From the NCBI RefSeq assembly GCF_000208865.1, contig NC_018397.1:2604001-2668000 (forward strand): a stretch of 64,000 nucleotides of DNA. The letters run 5' to 3'. Numbering within the stretch: position 1 is the first letter of the stretch; each line of letters starts with the position of its first letter. Below, piece by piece: positions 11,701 to 22,716 of this stretch. The notes under the pieces are model-generated. The model ran no database searches, was not told the origin of the DNA, and was given only the letters and a program-made list of their open reading frames with translations. Origin of the DNA: Neospora caninum Liverpool (Eukaryota; Apicomplexa; Conoidasida; Eucoccidiorida; Sarcocystidae). Both the position numbers and the translations under genes were made by a program.

Positions 11701-14700
11701 GCGGCTTTCTTCTGCAGTCTTGAGAAGAGCTCTTCTTGCAAACCTCTTTCTTGCGGCAGATGGCGAGTTTCCTGCCCTAGGTTTTCAGCCTCGGCGGGCG
11801 CACCTTCTTCCTGCCGTCTCAGTCGCTGACATGAACTGAACAAATCTTTACGTACGCCTAGTCTCTCCTCCTCCCCACGCCGTCCCGCCTGGCCTCTGTC
11901 TCCTGAGAGAGAAATCGACGTTACCCCTACCTGTTGCGCGTCTTCTTCTTCCTCTTCATCCTCTTCTTCATCCTCTTCCTCTTCATCCTCTTCCTCTTCT
12001 TCCTCTTCATCCTCTTCCTCTTCTTCCTCTCCATCCTCTTCGTCTTCCTCCTCTTCTTCCTCCCCTTCGTCGTCATCTGCCTCCTCGGCGCCGCCTTCTT
12101 CTTCCTCGTCGTCGTAGAATTGCCACGCATCTCGAGTCAGCCCGTCTTCTCCCGGTGCATGTACACCTCGGTTGGCCGCTTCCCTCCGGCGGCGCTTCGC
12201 CTCCTTCCTCTCCTCCCACCAGCGGTGCGTCAGCTCGTACGCGCAGAGCACGCAGAGCATCACGAGAAGGTTCACGTATTTCAGATACCGCGGTCCGGCG
12301 CTCGCATGCGCAGGAAGACCCGACGCGGAGGGACTGAGGGCCCTCTGCGCCGAGTCTTCCTGGCCGTCTTTTTCGCGCGACTCTTCGCGTCCGTCCTCCG
12401 AAAAATCGAAAGAAAGCGATGAATACGCCGGAAACGCCCCTCCGCTCGTCTCCAGCGACACCTGAGCGTTGACGAAATCCTCGAGCAAACTGTCGATCAA
12501 CGCTGTCTCGCGAAGAGCCTCCAGAGGGGGAGCTGCCGGCGATTTCCTGCAGGAAAAACACACGAGGGAAGAAAATAAAAACCCCACAAATAACCTTCGC
12601 CCGCCAAAAAACGCAGGCACACCCAGGGGCACATATATGTATATACATAGATATATATGCGTGTGCAGGGATACATTCATCTGTATATCTGTATCTACCT
12701 AAATGTATATAACGTGCTGGCAGGTACAGATGTACACTACGGGTGTCTGAGCGTGTACACTGTACTATTTTGTATATTCCAGAGATTTGAAAACAAAGAG
12801 GAAAACTATGTTGACATCTGCGTAGGTAAGAGAACACACACACAGCGGGCTACCACGACCATTCGCGCGTCCGGCGCATGCACGACGGACATTTGCATGG
12901 TTAGAGAAACTCGCTCGAGGCCATGCAAGCGCCTTTTCCGCATTTGTTTGTCACGACTTGGAGAGCCGCCCTATGCTCACCGGAGGCGCTGGTACTCAAA
13001 GTCTCTGGCGCGGCAGGTTCCGTACTGCGACGCGGAGGGAAGATCGAGGACGTCTGCTCGTCTGACGGCCCGCTCGTCTTCGACCCGAGCTTCTCCGAGT
13101 TCGACGTAGCCCCTCGCGACGTGCTTGCCGTGGCCATAGAGTCGATTGTCGCGGTCTTGCTCCGTTTCGCGCGCCTCGGCACCCATCGCGCCTTCGAAAG
13201 CCTTGCCTTTTCCTCTCCCGAAAACGGGGTCAGACCCGCAGACGCTGCCTTCCGCTGCGCCGAAGGCCTCGCTTTCGACGTGGGACGCGTCCATCTCGGA
13301 GTCGGCCTCGGCGCCGTCGCTGAAAGCCGAGTCCGCTGGAAACGCGCCGCCGCTGTCTCCCACGTCTTCCCTCGGCCTGAGCGCCTCGTTCCGGGCCGTC
13401 GGGTGTACAGACACCTGGCTGGTGTCTTCCACGTTTTCACGGATGCCCCAGGCCGGCGCCGCTCGCCGCACCTCGCCGGCTTCATGCCGGGGAAAACCCT
13501 GTGGCGGCACGGCCCCAAAAACCTTCCCTTTTCCCACACCCGCGCCGAAACCTGGGTGGGATCCCCACGGCGTCTGCGCACTCTGCCTGTTCGCAGAAGA
13601 CGCAGAAGAGAGAGAAGACGATAGAACGCTCGAAACGCCGCTCGCAGACCCGACGCCCGACGCGCTCCCGTCGGATGCCATGGAGCTGCTCGCGCTGCTG
13701 ACCTCGCTCTCTCCGTCGCTTCCTCCCTCCGCTCTCTGCGCGTCTGCGTCCTCCCCGCGAGGCTCAAAAACGTCTCCACGCTGCCCAGAAGACTCTGCGC
13801 CGTGCCCGCGGAAGCCAGACTGCGGAGTGGAACTTTTCCCCAACCCCCCCGAGACGGGGCGGCGGGGCGAGGCAGGCAGAATAAACGACGAGCCCAGAAC
13901 CGCGTGCGGGTGTCTGCGTCGCTCTGGTTCGCCGCCACGGAACGCGAACGGCTGGGCCGAAGAGAGAGAAGAAGAGAGAGAAGAAGAGAGAGAAGAGAGG
14001 GAAGAAACCGACGAGGACAGAGACGACGCGGCGGACGAAGCGGACGAAACGGAGGACGAGAAAGAAGACACTTCGCTGGCATTCGCATCCGAGTGGCGAG
14101 AAGAGACAGCCGACGGAGAACTCACGGAGGACCTCGAGAGCGAAGAGGTGAGCGACTGGACTTCTGCCTCCAAGTCTTCCGGTCCGTGTTCAAACGCCGC
14201 GGGACACAGAGATTTTCCTTTGCCATCGCCTACGCCCTGTCTTCCAGAAAGCTCTCCACCGAACTCTGGAATGCCTTGCGAACTTCCCGTCTCTGCTGCC
14301 TGCTCGGCCCCCCCACGTCTCTTTTTCTTCTGTCGGCCTTCGCGGCTCATCTCCCTTTCCCACGCGAGTGCGCCCGCTTCGCACGGCACGTCTTCAAGAC
14401 TCTGCGACGCGTCGAAGAAGTCCCTCTCTCGCTCGAAGTTGTCCGTGAAGAAGGCCGAGAGCGCCGTCTCGTCTCTCCGCTCGTACAGCAGCGTCTTCAT
14501 CGACTCGAACGGCCGCATGCAACGGTGCAACAAATCGCACAACTCGCATGCGTCGTACGGCGACAGCCGAACGTCTGAGCCCACAAAGATAGAACGCGTC
14601 ACACTCCGAAAGAGTTCGTCGAGCTGCGGGTACCTGCACAGGAGAACAGGCAAAAGGCGGAGCAAAGCAAGCAGACGGTGCGCGTTGGCGACCTTTCATA

Positions 14701-15986
14701 ATCTCGAAAAAACGCGAGGAGGCGATGCGCGCCGCACCCCACGCGCCTCTGCGCAGCTCTTTCAGAAGAGAGGTGAGCCGTCTGCGGCGACGCGGTGAGC
14801 GCCCTCAAGAGGAGACGGCAGATCGAAAAGAGAGACTGACGGGGGGACGGTCTGGACTTGCCGCCTTGTCACTCTGGGGCGAGTCTTGATCTGGCGGCAT
14901 ACTCTCCCGCACCAAGGCGTCCGTCGAAAAAACACAAACGGACGCTTCACATCTTCCCTGCTGAGGACCCGGAATTCCCTCGTGCACCCCTTCTCGCTGT
15001 CTCCTTTCTTCTCTCCTTTCAACTCTCTCTGTACTAATCTCTCCATATCTCTCTCTCCCTCCTCCTCTCTCTCCCTCCTTCTCTCTCTCCATTGCTGTCT
15101 CCCTTTCTTTCTCTCCCTTCTCTCTGACCGGGTTTTCTCTTCCTCTTTGCTACTTTATTCTCGCCCTCTCTAGATCTCTTTCTCTCTCTAGATCTCTCTC
15201 TGTTCCTCTCCTTTCTTCTTCTCTCTCACTGGTTTAAGTTTGTCATGAGCAGATACAGCTGAGCGGCGGACACCTCGCGCTGTCTCTGCACGCCGCCAGA
15301 AGCCGCTGCATTGAAGGCGTTTCCGGCGGAATCTTGGAGACCTTCCAGAGCATCGACTGAGAACGTCGTCTCCAGCTCCTCTGTCTCCTTCACGACCTTG
15401 AGGAGTTGCTGTTCAGCCTCTGCTTGTTGCTGAGAAATCTTTTTCATCTTCGCCGAGGGTTCCATCTCCACGTCCCTCCCCGCCCCTTTCTCCGTGGACA
15501 TCGAAGCCGCCGCAGAGGCCGAGAACGAAGCACAGGAAGACGCACAAGAAGACATGGAGGCGTGCTGCTCGGCTTGTTGCTGGAGTTGCTGAAGAAGAAT
15601 TTGCAGTCCCTGTTTCTCTTCCTTCAACTCCTGAAGTCTCTCGAGCCGTTGCTGGCCACGCAGGGTGCGCTTCTTTTCGCCCGCCTCCGCTTGCTCTCCC
15701 GGCAACGCCTCCTTCGACGCCTCGGCCCTCAGGTGAGAAGGCGAAGGCAGTCGCGGCTCCGTCATCACTGCGCGCGTGAGGAACTGCGCGAGGCGACGAC
15801 ATCCGCGGAGATCCGGCCGCCATGACGCGATGAACACCAGCAATGCGAGCGCGTAGAAAAAGGCATTCTCTGCAAAAGGCACACGGACAGTCATGACAAA
15901 AAAACTCCACTCACAAACAACGACTGAAATACCCCTACACAAAGATACAAATACATACATACATACAAATACATACATATATATAC

Positions 15987-16027
<41 letters not shown>

Positions 16028-19000
16028 TATAATAGTGTACATACACTTCCATTCGTATTTCGCGTAGCAGCGAGCGTGTTTGCAGAGTTCTCGCGGGAAT
16101 GCCGAAGCGCACTTTAAACGTTCCCTTTCTCTTGGCTGAAACACTTTTTGCACAGAAGCCTATCCATATCATTCGATACATCTATGTGAATAACTTAAAT
16201 ATATACGTGTATGAATAATACATGTATATAAAGAAATGTACAGAGACATTTATATATAGTTTTCTGTATGAGGATCTCTCGTGTATGGGTCGCGATGCAG
16301 CTTTAAATCCTCCGGGTGACGCTCGCCCAATTCTGCCAGCGTGTCCCGTTCTCGAGGCTCCTTGTGCCGGAGTGCGTGTCCCTGCACTGTGGGAAAGATT
16401 TCTCCAAATATACGCCGATCAACTGGCTTACCGGCGTGGAGAAAGAGCGCGAAGGTGTGAGAGAGACTGGCTGAGTAAAGCTCCTCGCTTTCGTCCTGCG
16501 AAGAACAGAGGCCGAATGAAGAGGTCGGATGGGGAGACGGCGGTCAGCAGAGAAGAAATAAGACACGATTCAGAGGCTACGGTTTAGGGTTGTCTTCATG
16601 GAGAGAAGAGGGAAACGTGCAAATCTCGAATCCTGTCGTCGCATGCAGAGCACGGAGGGGGAGGCGACGAAAAACCAAGCGCGAGCAAGTCGAGAAAATC
16701 GAACGACGTTCACCAGACTCACCCAGAGAAGAAAGCGGCGGATTTCTTCACTCATTCGCAGTGTATAAACACTGAAGTTGCTGGTCAGCTTGGACAGTTG
16801 CTGCAGGGAACCAGACTCGTCGCCAAAGAAACAATTTGACAGTTTCAGGAGCGGAAGAAGCAGCTGCAAACTGGGCACAGAAACCAGTCGCGCTCGACGG
16901 CAAACACGGCGCGAGAAAAACTTCGTCTCAGCCTCCATTTAGAAAGGAAAAAGTGTCCAGACACACGCGCCTTAATATCTACCTGTTCGTGTACCTACAC
17001 GCCGACACCTTAAGACATGTAAACAACCGAGAAAGGCAGAGAGAGAGAAGCTGAGTAGCCAACTAGAGATGACACAAATGTAGAGACAAATACGAATAGC
17101 TATGTATATATTTATATATATATATATATATAGTTTCATATGTGATAGACACATAATGGGAAGTAGACACATACATATGTATACAACTATATATATATAT
17201 ATATATATGCACAGGGAACGGAGCCGTTCTGTGGAGTGTAGGAACATCCGTGCAGTATATTTCTTCTGGTTAATTTGCATGTGTGTTTATCTGCAGGTCA
17301 GACTGGATCTGTTCGAGTTTCTTGCCTGTTGCGTGTGGAGATGCTCGTCGAGGAGCGAGAGAGAACAGTCCACGTCGGGGCCGAGCAGCAGCATTTCCTT
17401 CGCACTTTTCGCCTTGTCGCCGCAAGAAACAACCGAAAAGAGGAGTCCTGTCCGCGTCGAAGACACCCGGCGATAGTGCTGCGTGTAGTCCTGGAACCAA
17501 CAGGCGAGGAATTCGTCTTGGGGCCTTTCTTGGTAGAGTTTCAGCAAACACGAAATGATTGACGGATGCTGAGACAGAGAAAACAGAAACCGCGGGCAAC
17601 CCCGTCGACTCCCAGGCCTGACACTCCACCCACACACGTTTTCATACAAATCCGGCAAAACCTACATCCGCGCATATATGTATATATATATATACATACA
17701 TATACATGCACGTGTACGCATGCATCCATCCCGACATAGATCTACATGGGCGGAGGGACAGAAGTGCTGACGGGGTTGCTCTGAATCCCGAGGGGGGACC
17801 GCGTCTGAGGGCCCCCATCCTTTTCCATTTTTTTTGACTCAAATCTGTGCTTGCTAGACAAAAGGATGCGACTCTGCACGACACATCCACGTCTCTCTTC
17901 CTCCAACGACCTCGCTCAGAATTAAGATTCGCAACAGAGGCTGCATCTGCATGCGCGCGGCTCGGCCCACTTTGAAGAGTTGCCAGTAGAACGCCGGGGG
18001 ATTCCAGCTGCCGTGCGTGGATCTGTCGTCCAGGAGGTTCTTCCGCGTGACCGTCGAATCGTACTTCATCGTTAAGAAGTCACACAGCGCATGCAGGAGA
18101 ACGGAGACACCTGCACCATCGCCTGCAGGCACAGACGAAGACTGCGCGGCCTCGCCGTTCTCGGCGCCTTCGCCGCGGCACTCAGCATGCGCGATAGAAG
18201 AAGGGAGAGAAGCAGCCGAGGCCAACGCGCCGGCATGGCCGCCTCGGCCGGGGCTCGGGTGTACAGACACTTCAAGAGTCTCTGCCAGCTTCGCCGCAAC
18301 CTGGCACATCCACGCGTAGCCTTCGTAGCTGTTTGCTAGCAAATTGCAGGCTTCCTGAGTTGCGCAGAGAAAGCAGCCGACAAAGGAAGATGAAGCTGTC
18401 TCCGCAAACGATTCAGAGAGAAAATGCAGATAACGCGACACAGAGACCCTTCCCTCGAGAGAGGAGGAAAGGACCGACACTCGAAACGACGAGAAACGCG
18501 AACCGTCCTTCCGCGCTTCCTCTTCCCACTGCGTCTCGCGTCTCGTCCTGATTGGTTCGTCCCTCCTCGTGTCGTCTCGCTGTATCGGAGTGCCCTTCTC
18601 GCTCGTCCCCCTCCTCGCTCGCTTCGGGTCTTTTTTCTGGTTTCCACCTGTCCGTCTTTTCCCGTTTGGCAGAGAGATGCTACAGGCGCGGCCGCAACCC
18701 GTCGCCCTCCAAGTCCACCGTCTTGTATGTTTGTTCTCTTTCTTTCGCTCCCGTTTTCGCCTTCTCGTGGCCCCGGTCCCTTTCTCAGGCGCGTCGCCTC
18801 TCGTGTCTGCGTCTCCTCCGCAACGTCGCTCTTCTCGTCTCTCTCTCTTCCTTTCTTTCTCCCTCTCTGCCCCTCGTTTGTTTTTCTTCCTACGTGATTG
18901 ATCTTGCGTATGCAGCCGAAATCTTCGGGCGTGGAAATATCTAGGACGACGCTCTGTCTCTGTGGGGTCTGGCGGCCCGCCTGGGCAGCTGTCACCTCGC

Positions 19001-19915
19001 CCCTCACCCCACACAGAGACTGTCCCCTCTGTCCCCAGTCTCTCGGTTGTGGAGTCCCGCCGACGTCGTTGCTATCTCCCGACAGTGCGGAAGAGCGTTC
19101 TGAGGAAGGCGACGACGAAGGCGCGAAAGAGGGCATAGGCACGGAAGCCGCATGGCTGAGAAGCGACCGCTGATGAAGTTCTTGATGCTTCTTGTGACTG
19201 AGATATTTATACGCACTGTAGCGTTTCAATTCATCGAAGATGCCTTCGTCCATAATAGCGTCGGTGGTCTTGATCGCCGCCAGAGCTTCTGAGCAAAAGC
19301 AAACAACGGAGACACCTCCAGACTCCGTCTCCACCGAGGGGTGAGCCTTGGCTCCTCAAGGACCTCGAGCTCCACCTTCCTCGCTGCACATGCACGTTCG
19401 CCATTCGATTCCTCTCCTCACCCAGAGTTACATTTGGACACAGAAGAACAAATTTACGTATATACATGGCTACCAGTGAGCAGATGCTTCACTAATCGCT
19501 GCGACTGACGACTCAAGGCTGTGCACGTTTCCCTCGAAGGTTCGGGGGCATCCTGCGGAGTTAACACTTCTCCGTATCCACCGCCGCCTCGATTCACGAA
19601 AAACATGCACCGACGTGTGAAGTGAGATCCGAACTTCCTCGACGCATCTGCTTCATCCTCTTTTTCTAGAAACGTTACGCGTCCGAGGTCGAAGCGGGGC
19701 TGCTCTCCACGCGTGTGGGTGGTTCACCCTGGCTTTGAAGTGTTTGTTTCCTCTCTGTGCGCTGCGATGGATGCTCGAAAAAGCGAGAAACGAGATGAAA
19801 CGCGAGAAGAGGCAATACCTTGGAAGTCTTGCTCCGTGCAGCTCGGCAGCTGCAGCTGGTCCACCGGGCTCAGTGCGCCCGCCATCTTGAAGGCCTCTGT
19901 CGCCGGGGCGTACAT
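6743..19915 (-). CDS. NELF-C/D (TH1 family) homologue, greatly enlarged
   Basis: About 17 exons, roughly 2,200 residues; human NELF-C/D has about 590. Exons in transcript order: 19915-19819, 19288-18894, 18354-17911, 17568-~17300, 16870-16723, ~16418-~16330, 15869-15230, 14633-12981, 12546-11931, 11460-11133, ~10800-10650, 10479-9551, 9428-9013, 8233-8167, 8064-7978, 7557-7431, 6948-6743. Joins in most of these keep frame; those around exons 4-7 and 10-11 are open. TH1 blocks in order: AIMDEGIFDELKRY; CNLLANSYEGYAW; YWQLFKVGRAARMQMQPLLR; ENAFFYALALLVFIASW; NQYPQLDELFRSVTRSIF with LSPYDACELCDLLHRCM; PLEALRETALIDSLLEDFV then RYLKYVNLLVMLCVLCAYEL; ELVQIYRICRDPKVSFDF; NEVIAVLSLFRRLHERLD; SLWRFFLSELLRHCGPPFSS. 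Between them are Ser-rich, Arg-rich and Glu/Asp-rich inserts. NELF-C/D is a nuclear subunit of the complex that holds RNA polymerase II in promoter-proximal pausing. The start (19915, or 19885 in frame) precedes the first block. Confidence 0.85.
7849..7877. repeat. (TA)n microsatellite in a NELF-C/D intron
   Basis: Lies in the intron between exons 8064-7978 and 7557-7431 of the NELF-C/D gene. The minus frame of the upstream exon stays open through it, so unspliced RNA would encode an Ile-Tyr run. Confidence 0.95.
8686..8713. repeat. (TA)n microsatellite in a NELF-C/D intron
   Basis: Fourteen AT dinucleotides in the intron between exons 9428-9013 and 8233-8167. Confidence 0.95.
11940..12112 (-). 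repeat. Glu/Asp codon repeat in a NELF-C/D exon
   Basis: A trinucleotide-like GAA/GAG/GAT tract on the minus strand encodes about 55 almost purely acidic residues near the 3' end of exon 12546-11931, just after the conserved RYLKYVNLLVML block. It is a coding low-complexity insert and likely varies in length between strains. Confidence 0.9.
15989..16024. repeat. (TA)n microsatellite in a NELF-C/D intron
   Basis: Eighteen AT dinucleotides in the intron upstream (in transcript order) of exon 15869-15230. Confidence 0.96.
17113..17132. repeat. (TA)n microsatellite in a NELF-C/D intron
   Basis: Short tract in the intron between exon 17568-~17300 and exon 16870-16723. Confidence 0.9.
17189..17208. 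repeat. (TA)n microsatellite in a NELF-C/D intron
   Basis: Ten AT dinucleotides in the same intron as the tract at 17113. Confidence 0.92.
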
Positions 19916-22716
19916 ACACCCAAACCAGGAAACGAAGGAGAAAGAGCCGCTGCGAAGACGGTGAGAAACTGCTACATAGTGCCGACCTCCCTATGCTCTC
20001 TTCAAGTCCCACCCAGTCCCGGGGCCGTCAAACACTAGTCAGGGCGCAGTTTGAGGAGACAGAGAAGATGATAACACGAGAAGGCGAAGCTATCGGTGAG
20101 GACGATGGAGAGGCAGGACGAAAAGGGACAGGCCTAGGAAAGCGAAGGAGACGAAGAGGGCAGAGACACAGGAAGAGAACGACAGCGTTGTCGGTACGGA
20201 TGCAAAGAGACAGTGTCGAGTCAAATCGACGCTCGCGCAGTGGACGAAGCCAGCTCGGGAGTGTGCTAAAAACCTCCAGATTCTATCCCCGAGAAACAGG
20301 ACACCACAGAGATCCACTTTGGAAAGTCCTCTAGTTGTCCCCTTTCTGCGAGTCCAGGAGATGGAAACACTCCTTCAGAGGAGAGAAGGATGCCGGCACT
20401 TTCGTCGCGTTGTTCGCGCCAAAAAGCCGCAGCACCGCAGCCGCTCCGCTAGAACCACGCGGTGTACGCACAGCTCAAACCACCGAGTAGGGGACTCGGT
20501 CATGCAGAGGTCAATTCGAAAGCAAATAGGGGGAAACTGAGGCTTTCGGCTGCCGACTCTCTCCTCTGAGCACTATTAAGATCTGCTCGTCTTCTCCGGC
20601 CCCGAAGAAGGCACACCCAACGGAGACCCGCGAAGAACCTGTTCGCTTCGCTGCATAGGCAACCGTATCGACCGAGAGAGCGAGAACGGGGAGGCGAGAA
20701 ACTGGAGCGGGAAGACGAAGAAGCGAGAACGGAAAGCTAGTTGCTAGAAGTGAGCGAGTCAGCGAACAGAGAGTCCGCACAGATGCTTTCGGTGTGTGTC
20801 GCCTGGAAGAGGCTGAAAATCGAGATGCAGCGCGGGGTCATCTTGACAAACTCTTGCTTTCGAGAAGACGAACCTGCGACCAGCCTCCGTTGTGGTTTCA
20901 TGTCTTGCCGTTCTCGTCCTGAAAAGGACAGTCATTTCGGCCCTGGAGAAAAAGTGCATGCTCTCTCCTTTCCTTTCGGCTAATCTGCGATTTTCACGAA
21001 ACCGACCGACTAGCCGACCACAGCACACCCCCCGCGGTTTCCCTGTGGCCCCAGCGCGGGCGATGCCTTCTCTTCTCTCGGCTGTCTACGCCCATCCTCG
21101 GCCGCTTTTCCCTTGTCTTTTCCTTTTTCTTGTCTTCTCTCTCGCTGTTTCTGCCTGTGACTTTCTCTGCCTCTTTCCTTCCGCACCGCACGAGGATTTC
21201 CAGGAGTTTCCGCCGCTGCGGTCTCTCAGGGAATGGTAAGAAGAAAACGCGGTGTCGGTGATGCGCTTTTCGCGCGCTTGCTCTGCTGTGGCATCGGCCC
21301 GTCCCGCCGCCTTTTTCTCTCAGACACGGGGTTGTTTTCTCTTCGTGTCCTCGTTTTTCGACTTGCTTCGTCTTCCCCGGAAACTTTGCTTATTTTCCCC
21401 GGCGTCTGGTGCCCGACGCCCTTCGTACAAGTCGGACGATCCGCGAGTGCGGCAGAGTGAGCGCGGAAAGCCCCAGGTCACCTACCATCTTCTCGCTTCG
21501 ATTTTCAGACACACGTCCAGAGACAGAATGAGAGAGAAGCGCGACAAGAGAGAAGGCACAGATCTCACTCTCGCGTTGACTCTGCTTTGTGCGCACCCGC
21601 GTGTGCTCGTCTGTAACCGCTACTCGTGGCCAAACACCAGACAGAAGACGCGGCTCATACACAGGGAGAAGGCTGCGCAAGGACGCGTCTTCTCTTCAGT
21701 GGGGTCTTTCTTCTCTCTCCGCGTCGAGCAAAAGAAGAGACGGAGGAGAGATACGGCTCGGAGCTCTTGTCCCGGGTCTGAGTGCGTTTGTCCCGCCGCG
21801 CTGGCCGTTCCGTTTCGCTCTCGGGGGTCGGCGTCTTCTTTGGCGGCAAGTTCGGCTTTTTCCCATGTGGCACTCTCCTCGCGAGACGCACCCCATCTTT
21901 TTTTTCTCTCCACAGATCGCACGGGTCTTGTCGTGCACTAGGCGAAGCCGGATTCCTCGTTCCTCCGTGTGTGCATGCGCCCCGTACGGGCGCGCAAGGT
22001 GGTTCTTCAAGACCAGAGGGCGAAAAGATCGGCACGCGTCCCTCGATGGGTTTCAATAAAAAGAGCGTCTTTGCGGATTCCAAGGAGCAGACGATCCTGC
22101 GCTAGACAACTTGGTCCTCCAGTTCAGCCCGGATAAGATTTCCTGCTCGTAACGGAAGGGAAATCGTTTCTTCGTCGTCTGCATGTCCAGCGCTCTTCAG
22201 AGAGAAAATAGGAAAACGTGGAAACCAATCGGTGCCCGCCTTTCTTTCTGAGATGGTCACAGCAACTTGGCCTCTCTGCGCCCTCTTTTGCCTTCTTTTG
22301 GAGTTGGTCTTTGCCCGCTCCCGAAACAGAATCCAAACGGATTACTAGGCGGCTGCTTTGTGCCTCTCAGTGCGCATTTCCGAGTGTCTGTACACCCGAT
22401 CTGTCCTGGTGCACGTACACTGGAGATTCCCTGTGCCGGGAGCATGGAGCACTGATCCTCCCAAAGACGCAACTTCTCGATTTGCAAGGCCATTTTTGCT
22501 TCTTCAGTTTCCCCTGTTCCTTTTCTTTTGCACCTCTCTCTCGGCCTTCGCTTCTGCATTTCCTGCGTCCTGTATCTCCAGCCCACTGCGTTTCTCGTCT
22601 GATGCCCACTGTGCTCCTCGTCTCTCCTGTTTTTCATGTCTTTCTCCGACTCCCTTCTCTGGTCCGCGAGGTGCGTTCGCTAAACAAACTGGGGCTGAAC
22701 AGGAGATAAATCAAAA
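19916..22716. other. Divergent promoter region, NELF-C/D (-) and maspardin (+)
   Basis: About 2.8 kb between two start codons facing away from each other, so it should carry both promoters and 5' leaders. A possible leader-like exon occurs at 21063-21236 (+): a Met, a strongly hydrophobic stretch and a GTAAGA donor. I could not join it to either gene. The words GTGTCTGTACACCC (22383-22396) and CACGTACACTGG belong to the dispersed GTGTAC family. Confidence 0.5.

Noticed and set aside
21063..21236. A signal-peptide-like exon with a GTAAGA donor
   Set aside because: The maspardin N-terminus is fully explained by the exon at 22717, and I found no in-phase partner for this one.
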